A stretch of DNA of 10,296 nucleotides, from the NCBI GenBank assembly GCA_046047235.1, contig JBJOII010000144.1, positions 1-10,296 of the forward strand, written 5' to 3'. Position 1 is the stretch's first letter; the number at the start of each line of letters is the position of its first letter. A model generated the notes under the pieces. That model was given only the letters and a program-made list of their open reading frames with translations, was not told the origin of the DNA and made no database searches. The translations under genes were made by a program, and so were the position numbers. The stretch is from JBMTVN01 sp046047235. GTDB taxonomy: Bacteria > Verrucomicrobiota > Verrucomicrobiia > Limisphaerales > JAHDYP01. Shown here in pieces: positions 1-6,581 of the stretch.

Positions 1-1040
1 TCAGGAGCACGGGGTCGGGTTGGGTGGATACTACGGAGCGCTGGGGTTTGGCGGAGTTGACGGGGTTATGGACGGGGGTGGTGGCGGGCGATTTTGATGG
101 GGATGGGCGTCCGGATCTTGTGGTGGGCAATTGGGGTAGGAATTCCTTGTACGAGTTGGATCGGCCCGAGAGGGTTGGGTTATTTTATGGAGATTTTGAG
201 AAGGACGGCGTGCTGGAGGTGATAGAAGCGGGGAGTCAGGAGGGGCGGTGGTATCCGTTGAGGTCGCGGACGTGGTTAGCGAGGGGGATGCCGGACCTGG
301 TTCAGCGTTATCCCACGCATGAAGCGTATGGGTTAGCGACGGTGGAGGAGATCTTGGGCGAGCGGTTGCGTGAGGTTAGGCGGCTGGACGCGGTGAATTT
401 GGAGACTACGGTATTTCTGAATCGTGGGGGTAGGTTTGAAGCCGTGGCATTACCGGCGGAGGTTCAGCGGGCTCCTGTCTTTGGGGTGGCGGTGGGCGAT
501 TATGACAGTGACGGCAGGGAGGACATTTTTCTGGGGCAGAATTTTTATGGTGGGGGCTGGGATTTGACGCGCGAGGACGCAGGTGGGGCGATGTGGTTAC
601 GGGGGAGGGGGGATGGGACCTTTGAGGTCATGGCGCTTTCGTTGTCTGAGACCGGTGAGCAGCGGTCGGTGGCCTTGGCGGATTATGATCATGACGGTCG
701 GGTGGACATGGTGGTGGGGCAGAGCGACGGTCCATTCAAGCTGGTGCGGAACCTGAGTGCGGGTCGGGGGCTTCGGGTGCGTTTGGTGGGGCCTGGGGGG
801 AATCCTCACGGGGTGGGAGCGCGGATGCGGGTGGTGTATGAGGGTGGGCAGTATGGGGCGGCGAGGTGGGTTCAGGCTGGATCGGGCTATTGGGGCCAGG
901 ACAGTGTGGTTTGTGTGATGGGGGTTGGGCCGGGGGCGCGGGAGCTGGAGGTGGTTTGGCCAGATGGTGGTGAACAGAGAGTTGCGTTGGGAGCCGGGGT
1001 TTTGGAGCTTGAGGTTATTCATGATGATGTTGAGCCGTGA
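1..1040 (+). CDS. FG-GAP/VCBS repeat protein with C-terminal ASPIC/UnbV domain (5' end outside window)
   Basis: The frame is open to the left edge (first full codon at base 3), so only the C-terminal part, about 345 residues, is seen; the GTG at 24 is internal. Three calcium-loop motifs of FG-GAP/VCBS beta-propeller blades are visible: DFDGDGRPDL (about 91-120), DYDSDGREDIFL (about 500-535) and DYDHDGRVDMVVG (about 680-720). The last 90 residues, with GNPHGVGARMRV, QAGSGYWGQD and LEVVWPDG, match the ASPIC/UnbV domain. Proteins of this build are usually exported or surface-attached and are expanded in Verrucomicrobiota and Planctomycetota; their biochemical role is poorly known. The stop codon lies inside the start region of the next gene (20-nt overlap), so the two are probably translated together. 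Family assignment is firm; function is not known. Confidence 0.88.
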   Translation, partial: RSTGSGWVDTTERWGLAELTGLWTGVVAGDFDGDGRPDLVVGNWGRNSLYELDRPERVGLFYGDFEKDGVLEVIEAGSQEGRWYPLRSRTWLARGMPDLVQRYPTHEAYGLATVEEILGERLREVRRLDAVNLETTVFLNRGGRFEAVALPAEVQRAPVFGVAVGDYDSDGREDIFLGQNFYGGGWDLTREDAGGAMWLRGRGDGTFEVMALSLSETGEQRSVALADYDHDGRVDMVVGQSDGPFKLVRNLSAGRGLRVRLVGPGGNPHGVGARMRVVYEGGQYGAARWVQAGSGYWGQDSVVCVMGVGPGARELEVVWPDGGEQRVALGAGVLELEVIHDDVEP

Positions 1041-1830
1041 TTTGCTTTTTGTGCCGGTACTTGGGCTGGTGCTCTTGTGTGGGGTGGCGGGTTGTGACCG
1101 GGGTATGGAGGTTGGCGCCGGGCTGCCGGAGGAGCGGGAGGTTGTGCAAGTGGTGCCGATGACGAACATGGTGTTGGTGTCGGCGGGTGCTTATTTAAGA
1201 GGGGGGCATGAGGTTGTCCTGAGCAGGGATTTTTGGGTGGGGCGCTACGAGGTGACGCAGGGGGAGTATGAGCAGCTGGCGGGAAGCAACCCGAGTCATT
1301 TTGTCGGGGATGCGCGGTTGCCGGTGGAGAAAGTCAGTTATATGGGGGCGGTGGAGTATTGCCGGTTGTTGAGCGAGAGGGAGCGTGGGGCGGGACGTTT
1401 GCCGGAGGGTTATCTCTATCGATTGCCGACGGAAGCGGAGTGGGAGTATGCGTGCCGTGCGGGATCGACCAACCGTTTTAGTTTTGGGGATGGCGAGGTG
1501 GGCGCGGGTGATTACGCCTGGACCTCGGAGACGAGTGAGGGGAGGACGCATCCGGTTGGGGAGAAGCTGCCCAATGCATGGGGGTTGTATGACATGCATG
1601 GGAATGTCTGGGAGTTATGTCATGACTGGTTTGAGGTTTTTCCGACGAACGCCGTGACGGATCCTATGGGGCCGGGGAAGGGTGAGTATCGGGTTTTTCG
1701 TGGGGGCGGGTGGGATCATGAGGCGAAGTTTGCGCGTTGTGCCAATCGTTTCATGATGGGGCCTTCCAACGGGATTTACTTTGTGGGGTTTCGGGTGGTG
1801 CTGGCGCGGGGGGGTGTTGGGCAGCGGTGA
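1021..1830 (+). CDS. SUMF1/formylglycine-generating-enzyme-fold lipoprotein
   Basis: I chose ATG 1021 (269 aa) because GAGG at 1011-1014 sits 6 nt upstream and because it gives a clean lipoprotein signal: a hydrophobic stretch at residues 8-23 and lipobox VAG-C with Cys25. A longer in-frame reading from 925 would bury this signal. After a short linker, residues about 55-262 carry the FGE/SUMF1 fold: YEVTQGEYEQL, LPTEAEWEYACRAGS (about 135-149), GLYDMHGNVWEL (about 188-199), RGGGWDHEAKFARCANR (about 227-243) and GFRVV near the end. True FGE oxidises a sulfatase cysteine using a copper site made of two cysteines (336 and 341 in human SUMF1). The aligned stretch here, WDHEAKFARC, appears to lack both, so sulfatase activation is unlikely. 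I infer a membrane-anchored, extracytoplasmic protein of the non-FGE branch, perhaps ligand binding. It overlaps the upstream ASPIC/UnbV gene by 20 nt, suggesting joint function. Confidence 0.88.
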   Translation: MMMLSRDLLFVPVLGLVLLCGVAGCDRGMEVGAGLPEEREVVQVVPMTNMVLVSAGAYLRGGHEVVLSRDFWVGRYEVTQGEYEQLAGSNPSHFVGDARLPVEKVSYMGAVEYCRLLSERERGAGRLPEGYLYRLPTEAEWEYACRAGSTNRFSFGDGEVGAGDYAWTSETSEGRTHPVGEKLPNAWGLYDMHGNVWELCHDWFEVFPTNAVTDPMGPGKGEYRVFRGGGWDHEAKFARCANRFMMGPSNGIYFVGFRVVLARGGVGQR

Positions 1831-1859
1831 TGGTGGGGTGTGCGTAGCCTGAATTCCTT

Positions 1860-1891
1860 ACAAATGGTCCTTTACAGGATTTGTTTATAGT
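1860..1891 (+). terminator. Weak hairpin after the SUMF1-like gene
   Basis: ACAAAT (1860-1865) pairs with ATTTGT (1879-1884), and inside it CCT (1869-1871) pairs with AGG (1876-1878) around a TTAC loop, with a GGT bulge. The sequence TTTATAG follows. It is AT-rich and bulged, so it may be a weak intrinsic terminator for the two-gene unit or chance structure. Confidence 0.25.
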
Positions 1892-1931
1892 CCAGATTAG
1901 CCCATAAGCCCTGACCTAGTAAGGATAGGTC

Positions 1932-1944
1932 GTTTGGACCAAAC
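1932..1944. promoter_or_regulatory. Perfect 13-bp palindrome, possible operator
   Basis: GTTTGG-A-CCAAAC is a perfect inverted repeat centred 31 nt upstream of the ATG of the carbohydrate-binding-domain gene. Its position fits an operator of a dimeric repressor (LacI- or TetR-type sites have similar symmetry), but no regulator gene lies nearby to assign it. No clear Shine-Dalgarno sequence precedes ATG 1969. TATTGT at 1959-1964 could be a -10 element that would give an almost leaderless mRNA. Both points are inference. Confidence 0.3.
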
Positions 1945-1968
1945 CCAGAATAGTTCCCTATTGTCTGT

Positions 1969-4602
1969 ATGAAGACTCCCCAACGAATTGCTTGTGCGGG
2001 TGTCGCGGCGTTGCTGCTGCACACTGCTGCCTGGGCCAATGACATTGAGCCGGGCAAAGAATACTACACGGCGATCAAGGCGCCGAACCCCATCGTGTTG
2101 GATGGCGATCTATCCGAGTGGAGCGGAGCGGCTCTGCTGGCGGATCCTCGATTTTCGGTGCCGAAGGGTTCAGGTGATGCTGGTGAGCTGGTGTTTTTTG
2201 AACTTTATGATGCGGGTGGTCCGGGGACGGCGGTATGGACGGGGCCGGACGACCAGACTTCTGCGGTGCAGGTGGTCTACGATGACGACAACGTCTATTT
2301 CGGGTTCATCGTGACGGACGAGTATCATGAGAACTCGGCGAACAGTGCGTGGAACGGCGACTCAGTTCAGTTGATGATTGCGAACTCCACGAGGGATCAG
2401 CAGGTAGCGCTTTACAACTATGCTTTGGGGGGTGTTGAGGAGGCGTTGGGGGATGTGATTGTGATGCACGAGGCGGGGCCTGGTGGTACCGAGGCCGTGG
2501 TGACGCGGAATACGACCACGAAGCGGACTACGTACGAGATCAAGTTGCCGAAGGAATCTCTGGCGTTGGATGCTTTGGGTGCAGGGGTTCGCTTTGGTTT
2601 GGGCATGGCGATCAACGATGGGGATCAGGAGGCTCCGGGGCAGCAGGGTTGGGGTGGACTGGGGGCGCACGCCCTGGTGTTTGGCAAATCTCCTTCGGAG
2701 ACGGCATTGGTGACCTTGGCGGCTTCCAATGACATTGAGCCGGGCAAGGAGTATTACACGGCAAACCCTGCGCCTGCGCCGGTGGTAGTGGACGGGTTAT
2801 TGAACGAGTGGGGAGGTGTGCCGGTGTTATCGGATCCCAGGTTTGCGATTCCGAAGGGGTCGGGGAGGAACGGCGAACTGGTGTTATTTGAGTTGTATGA
2901 TGCGGGTGGTCCGGGGACGGCGGTCTGGACCGGGCCGGATGATCACACGTCGGCCGTGCAGATTGTTTACGATCAGGACAATGTGTATTTCGGTTTTGTG
3001 GTGACGGATGAGTATCACGAGAACTCGGCGAACAGTGCATGGAACGGGGACTCGATCCAGCTGATGATTGCTGACGGGGACCAGGCCCAGCAGGTGGCTC
3101 TTTACAACTATGCACTGGGGGGTGTTGAGGAGAATCTGGGCAGTGTGATTGTGATGCACGAGTCGGGGCCCGGGGGGACTGAGGCGGTGGTGACGCGGAA
3201 CACGACCACGAAGCGCACGACTTATGAGATCAAGTTACCGGCTGCTTCGTTAGGGATGGCGGAGCTGGGTTTGGGCACTCAATTCGGGTTAGGGATGGCG
3301 ATCAACGATGGGGATAAGGATGCCCCGGGACAGCAGGGATGGGGTGGTTTGGGGGCGCATGCACTGGTGTTTGGCAAGTCTCCGGAGCAGACGGCATTGG
3401 TGACTCTGGGGGTTGGCGGGGTGAGTGCTGACCTGATGTTCCTGAGTGCGATCAACCCGACGGCTGAGGGATTTGCGTTCCGGGCCAACGACAAGGGCTC
3501 GTCGATTGTGGATCCGGATTCGGCGAAGTTGACGATTGACGGTGTTGAGGTAGCGCTGACGGTGAGTCCGAAGAATCTGGACGCGACGGACTTTTCATAT
3601 ACGCGGGCGGTGCCGTTGCTGCCGGGTAGTGAGCATACGTATTCGATCGAGATCAGCGACCTGAGCGGGAACACGATTGTAGACACGAGCACTTTCACTG
3701 TGCGGCGTTATGGTTTGCTGACGCCGTCGATGAAGGCGGTGTCGGTGGACACATCGAAGCCTGGTTTCTTGTGGCGCATGTTCCAGAACGACAGTTACAC
3801 GCACACGACGTTGGCGGAGACGGAGCTGGCGTTGGCGGGGCAGCTGGTGGACGGGAATGGGACGCCGGTGACGCAGAATCTGGCTGATCCGACCATGGTT
3901 GGTGTGGCCTTGGGCAACGGGGTACAGTCTGGACCGCTGGTACAGTTTGAGATTGCGACCGTGATCAACCTGGTTGAGTTCTCGGACGATCCGCCGACAG
4001 GTATTTTCATTCCGGACGACGTGATGCCTGGCATTCCCGGGACGGGTAACGGGCATGATGGTATTGATGCGGAGATCATCACCTTTGTGGACCTGCCTGC
4101 CGGGTGGGTCACATTGGGCTTTAATGGCAACGACGGTTTCCGGATGCAGGGTGGTTACATCAACAGTCCTGCTGACGGGATTCTGCTTGGGGAGCGTGAG
4201 GGTGCGGTTGGCGGCAGTGGGACGCAGGAGACCCTCTTCAGCGTGTATGTGCAGGAGGCGGGGGTTTATCCCATTCGCACCATCTGGCAGGAGGGGGCGG
4301 AGTATTCGAGCCTGGAGCTGTTCTCGGTGTTGCCAGACAGCGACACGAAAGTGTTGATCAACGGCAGTGCGGCGGGGGCTTTGAAGTCTTATCGCATTGG
4401 TGTGGCTCCGGACATGCCGACGGACTTTACGTTGTCGGTTGGCGGTGCGGGGGGCAGTTTGGAACTGAGCTGGGATCAGCCGGGTGTGGTGTTGCAGGAG
4501 TCGACCGACCTGATCAACTGGACAGATCTCAGCACGGCGACTTCGCCATTTACGCCGGACACCACGGCGAACTCGGGTGCGTATTATCGCCTGAAGCAAT
4601 AA
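1969..4602 (+). CDS. Secreted protein with two tandem CBM9-like domains and a Verrucomicrobia-type C-terminal module
   Basis: This is an 877-aa exported protein. Residues 1-23 form a signal peptide (RIACAGVAALLL core, cleavage after AWA). Residues 24-253 and 254-483 are two near-identical copies of a carbohydrate-binding family 9-like / DOMON-like domain: VLDGDLSEW, VYFGF-VTDEYHENSANSAW, NGDS-QLMI, YEIKLP and FGLGMAINDGD. About 487-585 looks Ig-like (LTIDGVEV ... YSIEISDLSGNTI). About 585-800 holds the module with SVDTSKPGFLWRMF, MPGIPGTGNGHDG, LGFNGNDGFRMQGGY and EAGVYPIRTIWQEGAEYSSL, which resembles PA14-like modules of Verrucomicrobia surface proteins. Residues about 830-877 are the terminal SLELSWDQPG-LQESTDLINW-YYRLKQ module. 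No enzyme signature or catalytic motif is recognised, so binding of extracellular glycans is the best inference. It stands alone between two terminator-like hairpins. It uses more C-ending codons (GAC, AAC, ACC, TTC) than its neighbours, which may reflect high expression. Confidence 0.88.
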   Translation: MKTPQRIACAGVAALLLHTAAWANDIEPGKEYYTAIKAPNPIVLDGDLSEWSGAALLADPRFSVPKGSGDAGELVFFELYDAGGPGTAVWTGPDDQTSAVQVVYDDDNVYFGFIVTDEYHENSANSAWNGDSVQLMIANSTRDQQVALYNYALGGVEEALGDVIVMHEAGPGGTEAVVTRNTTTKRTTYEIKLPKESLALDALGAGVRFGLGMAINDGDQEAPGQQGWGGLGAHALVFGKSPSETALVTLAASNDIEPGKEYYTANPAPAPVVVDGLLNEWGGVPVLSDPRFAIPKGSGRNGELVLFELYDAGGPGTAVWTGPDDHTSAVQIVYDQDNVYFGFVVTDEYHENSANSAWNGDSIQLMIADGDQAQQVALYNYALGGVEENLGSVIVMHESGPGGTEAVVTRNTTTKRTTYEIKLPAASLGMAELGLGTQFGLGMAINDGDKDAPGQQGWGGLGAHALVFGKSPEQTALVTLGVGGVSADLMFLSAINPTAEGFAFRANDKGSSIVDPDSAKLTIDGVEVALTVSPKNLDATDFSYTRAVPLLPGSEHTYSIEISDLSGNTIVDTSTFTVRRYGLLTPSMKAVSVDTSKPGFLWRMFQNDSYTHTTLAETELALAGQLVDGNGTPVTQNLADPTMVGVALGNGVQSGPLVQFEIATVINLVEFSDDPPTGIFIPDDVMPGIPGTGNGHDGIDAEIITFVDLPAGWVTLGFNGNDGFRMQGGYINSPADGILLGEREGAVGGSGTQETLFSVYVQEAGVYPIRTIWQEGAEYSSLELFSVLPDSDTKVLINGSAAGALKSYRIGVAPDMPTDFTLSVGGAGGSLELSWDQPGVVLQESTDLINWTDLSTATSPFTPDTTANSGAYYRLKQ
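2038..3417 (+). repeat. 690-bp tandem direct duplication (2 copies) inside the CBM9-like gene
   Basis: Copy 1 spans 2038-2727 and copy 2 spans 2728-3417. The offset is exactly 690 bp at every landmark checked: AATGACATTGAGCCGGGCAA (2038/2728), TGCGGGTGGTCCGGGGACGG (2211/2901), GAACTCGGCGAACAGTGC (2331/3021) and ACGGCATTGGTGAC (2701/3391). No indel has accumulated. Copy 1 starts exactly at the first residue after the predicted signal-peptide cleavage site. Many differences between the copies are silent, so both are likely under selection. Confidence 0.92.
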
Positions 4603-4638
4603 GCGTTCGCGGGTTGGGTTACTGAAGGTATGGACGAC

Positions 4639-4678
4639 CAAGCCGGGGGGCATTGCTCCCCGGCTTGTTGTTGTGTTG
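4639..4678 (+). terminator. Strong intrinsic terminator after the CBM9-like gene
   Basis: A perfect 10-bp stem, CAAGCCGGGG (4639-4648) and CCCCGGCTTG (4658-4667), encloses a 9-nt loop and is followed by the T-rich TTGTTGTGTTG. It lies between two convergent genes, 36 nt after one stop and 27 nt beyond the other, so it may serve both. The T-rich side favours + strand transcripts. Confidence 0.82.
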
Positions 4679-4693
4679 GGGTGGGTGTGGGGG

Positions 4694-5332
4694 TCAGGAG
4701 CGGCGCCACCATTCTGAGCGGATGAGCTGGTGGTTAGACAGGGACTGGTTATGAAGAGAGAATCCTGCTTGGGCGAGGTATGGGTTGGGGTTGGCGAGGT
4801 GGTTGGCGGGCAGTCGTGTCAGGAGTTGGAAGGCAGGGTACATGAGGTTGAGCAGCAGTTTTGAGCGGGCGCGGCGCCATCCTGAGGCAGGCAGATTGAA
4901 GTCACTGATGAGCCAGGAGGCGTTATTGGAAGCGGCTTGGCTGAGGCATTGGATGGTTTTCTGGAGGAGATCGGGGGTGAAGCAATCGAGGAAGAAGTGG
5001 GTGGTGATGAGGTCACAGTTTTGGGTTGGGGGGGAGGCGAGGGGCAGGCTGGCATGGATCCACTGGACGCGGTGTTCAGAGGGCTGGGTATGCAGCCAGG
5101 TTTTGCGTGCCTGGGAGAGCATGGCGGCGCTGGCGTCGATCACGTAGAAGCGGGCTTTTGGCCAGAGGGGGGCGATGATTTCGAGGAAGCGCCCTGGACC
5201 TTCACCGGCGAGCAGGACTTTTTTGGGGTGTGGCAGGTGATGGATCCATCGGGTTCGGGCTTGTTGGAGGAGGGTGCCGGCGAGGAGTTTTTCGAGCCAG
5301 CGGTAGTGGGGTGCGAGTGGATCAAAGCTCAT
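4694..5332 (-). CDS. Class I SAM-dependent methyltransferase
   Basis: The frame could begin at 5401, but I place the start at ATG 5332 (212 aa). The protein then begins MSFDPLAPHYRWLEKLLAG, the normal N-terminus of this family, while the extra 23 residues are a Pro/Ser-rich shadow of the upstream gene. Motif I is VLLAGEGPGR (39-48), the acidic residue that contacts the SAM ribose is D66 in FYVIDAS, and motif II/III is CDLITTHFFLDCF (106-118). Length and motifs fit a Rossmann-fold methyltransferase distantly like UbiE/MenG; the substrate is unknown. There is no Shine-Dalgarno sequence. The start overlaps the end of the upstream membrane-protein gene by 11 nt, implying translational coupling. 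It is the last gene of a short - strand cluster divergent from bioD. A BioC-like role is possible from position, but the sequence gives no specific support. Confidence 0.85.
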   Translation of the reverse strand: MSFDPLAPHYRWLEKLLAGTLLQQARTRWIHHLPHPKKVLLAGEGPGRFLEIIAPLWPKARFYVIDASAAMLSQARKTWLHTQPSEHRVQWIHASLPLASPPTQNCDLITTHFFLDCFTPDLLQKTIQCLSQAASNNASWLISDFNLPASGWRRARSKLLLNLMYPAFQLLTRLPANHLANPNPYLAQAGFSLHNQSLSNHQLIRSEWWRRS

Positions 5333-5687
5333 GGTGGCGGGACCAGTAGAGCCAGGAGGCGAGGGCTCCGGCGGAGTAGGCGGCGACATCGAGGGGGTCA
5401 CCGACTGTGGCCATCAGATGGGGGCCGATGCATTCGAAGAGGATGGACCAGACGGTGAGGGTTGCGCAGATCTCGAGAGCGGAGGGGTAGTGGTCATGAG
5501 TGCGGAGGTGGAGGCGGCGTTGGATATAGAGGAGGGGGGGCAGGGCGCAGGGGATGAGCCAGAGATCGTTGAAATGGGAATGGAGGAAGGGGGAGTCTGT
5601 GAGGGGTTTGAGCAACCACCGGTTCAGGGTGTAGGCGGTGCAGCCGGCGAGGCAGAGCGGGTCGAGCAGGTAGCGGAAGCGTTTCAA
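5322..5687 (-). CDS. Small integral membrane protein, TTG start (uncharacterised family)
   Basis: The open frame reaches an ATG at 5792, but its first 35 residues are His/Pro/Thr-rich and overlap a better small ORF. I place the start at TTG 5687, giving 121 aa beginning (M)KRFRYLLDPLCL. This TTG shares a 4-nt TTGA overlap with the stop of the 21-codon ORF upstream, a typical coupling arrangement. Hydrophobic segments lie at about 7-22, 42-55, 71-88 and 99-115. The motifs FNDLWLIPCALPPLL (39-53) and FECIGP ... GDPLDVAAYSAGAL (84-109) resemble a small uncharacterised family also known in Bacteroidetes, sometimes labelled as a magnesium-citrate transporter without good evidence. Its 3' end overlaps the methyltransferase start by 11 nt. 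Function is unknown; the shared operon suggests a membrane or lipid-related role for the methyltransferase. Confidence 0.68.
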   Translation of the reverse strand: MKRFRYLLDPLCLAGCTAYTLNRWLLKPLTDSPFLHSHFNDLWLIPCALPPLLYIQRRLHLRTHDHYPSALEICATLTVWSILFECIGPHLMATVGDPLDVAAYSAGALASWLYWSRHHEL

Positions 5688-5749
5688 AGGAGGGCTAGGA
5701 TGAGCAGGCCGAACCCGAGTGTGATGGTGAGTTTGAGTAAGATTGTCAT
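5684..5749 (-). CDS. 21-residue single-span membrane peptide heading the methyltransferase cluster
   Basis: ATG 5749 opens 21 codons (MTILLKLT ... LLILALL) ending TGA at 5684-5686. One lysine near the N-terminus and an almost wholly hydrophobic remainder predict a single membrane span. Its stop overlaps the TTG start of the next gene (TTGA), and codons end mostly in C or A as in neighbouring - strand genes. There is no Shine-Dalgarno sequence. TATACT (5757-5762, read on the - strand) sits 7 nt upstream of the ATG as a possible -10, with TTCACC (5781-5786) as a weak -35, so the mRNA may be leaderless. It could be a real small membrane protein or a translated leader that delivers ribosomes to the TTG start. 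It has not been matched to a family. Confidence 0.5.
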   Translation of the reverse strand: MTILLKLTITLGFGLLILALL

Positions 5750-5876
5750 GGGGTGGAGTATAGCGGGTGAGGGTGTTGGGGGTGAAGAGCAAGTCGTGGG
5801 AGATCTTTTGGCAGATCGCGCTTGAGCGGGAGTGGTGGTCGGGGGCAGGTTGCGGGGCAGATATACGAGGTGAGTT
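5750..5876. promoter_or_regulatory. Divergent intergenic region between the membrane/methyltransferase cluster and bioD
   Basis: The 127 bp between divergent genes must hold both promoters. On the - strand TATACT (5757-5762) with TTCACC (5781-5786), 18 nt apart, is the best candidate. On the + strand GATATAC (5860-5866) could be the bioD -10, without a recognisable -35. A short inverted repeat, GATCT-N6-AGATC (5802-5817), lies mid-region. Known biotin-regulator sites (BirA, or BioR TTAT-x-ATAA type) were not seen. Confidence 0.4.
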
Positions 5877-6581
5877 ATGGGAGTTGGAGGTATGAAGCGA
5901 AGGTCGATACTTTATGTGACGGGGACGGATACGGGGGTGGGCAAGACGGTATTGAGTGTTTTGCTGACTCGTCGTTTGTTGTCGTTGGGTTTGGATGTGT
6001 GGGGATTGAAGCCTGTGGTATCCGGGGGGCGTGAGGACGCGCGGCTACTGCATGGGGTTCAGGGAGGGGGTGTGCCATTGGAGGTGGTGAATCCGTGGCA
6101 TTTTCGGGCGGCTTTGGCTCCTCCTTTGGCGGCGCGGCGGCAGGGTGTGCGTGTGGAGCTTGATGCTGTGGTGGGGCATGTGCGGAGCTGTGTGGTATCG
6201 GGGCGGGCGTTGATTGTTGAGGGTGCGGGAGGTTTATTGAGTCCGTTGGGGGAGGGTTTTGATTCGCGGGATTTGATCAGGGCGTTGCGGGCGATCCCGG
6301 TTATTGTGGCGGCGAACCGTCTGGGTGCGGTGCATCAGGTTCGGGCGGTGCTGGCTGGGTTGCCGCGGTGGCAGCGTGTGCGGGCGGTGGTGGTGTTGTC
6401 GGGTGAGAAGAAGGGAGCGGCAGCGGCGAGCAATGCCGCGTTGCTGCTCGAGTTTGAACCTGGGCTGAGGTTGGTTGAGTTGCCGTGGGTTGAGCGGTGG
6501 CAGGGCGGGGGTGAGTTGGGGGGCGCGGTTGGGGAGGCGTTAGATCAGGTGGCGAAGTTGGCGGGGTGGTTGGGAGATTAG
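5877..6581 (+). CDS. bioD: Dethiobiotin synthetase
   Basis: BioD is the ATP-dependent enzyme that inserts CO2 into 7,8-diaminopelargonate to form the ureido ring of dethiobiotin, the penultimate step of biotin synthesis in the cytoplasm. The 234-aa product has P-loop GTDTGVGKT (16-24), GLKPVVSGG (43-51, K45 equivalent to the CO2/substrate lysine), VNPWHFRAALAPPLAA (71-86), VEGAGGLLSPL (114-124) and VIVAANRLGAVHQV. Length is normal for BioD. Two starts are plausible. ATG 5877 has GAGGTGA at 5867-5873. ATG 5892 (229 aa, beginning MKRRSILYVTGTDTGVGKT as in typical BioD) has GGAG at 5880-5883. The residues between them, MGVGG, look more like an untranslated leader, so 5892 is a serious alternative. 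The stop overlaps the convergent flavodoxin gene by 4 nt. No other bio gene is visible here. Confidence 0.93.
   Translation: MGVGGMKRRSILYVTGTDTGVGKTVLSVLLTRRLLSLGLDVWGLKPVVSGGREDARLLHGVQGGGVPLEVVNPWHFRAALAPPLAARRQGVRVELDAVVGHVRSCVVSGRALIVEGAGGLLSPLGEGFDSRDLIRALRAIPVIVAANRLGAVHQVRAVLAGLPRWQRVRAVVVLSGEKKGAAAASNAALLLEFEPGLRLVELPWVERWQGGGELGGAVGEALDQVAKLAGWLGD

Noticed and set aside
1021..1830. True formylglycine-generating enzyme for sulfatases
   Set aside because: The two copper-binding cysteines appear to be missing and no sulfatase gene is in the window.
3595..4653. 352-codon - strand ORF antisense to the secreted protein
   Set aside because: Arg/Gln/His-rich composition with no domain pattern; the + strand frame has a signal peptide, duplicated domains and a terminal module.
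5802..5817. GATCT-N6-AGATC inverted repeat as a biotin-regulator operator
   Set aside because: It does not match BirA or BioR sites I know, and 5-bp arms are easily found by chance.
4937..5825. Two + strand ORFs (4937-5458 and 5331-5825) opposite the methyltransferase and membrane protein
   Set aside because: Gly/Glu-rich repeats without motifs, explained by G-rich skew; the - strand genes have motifs and coupled junctions.
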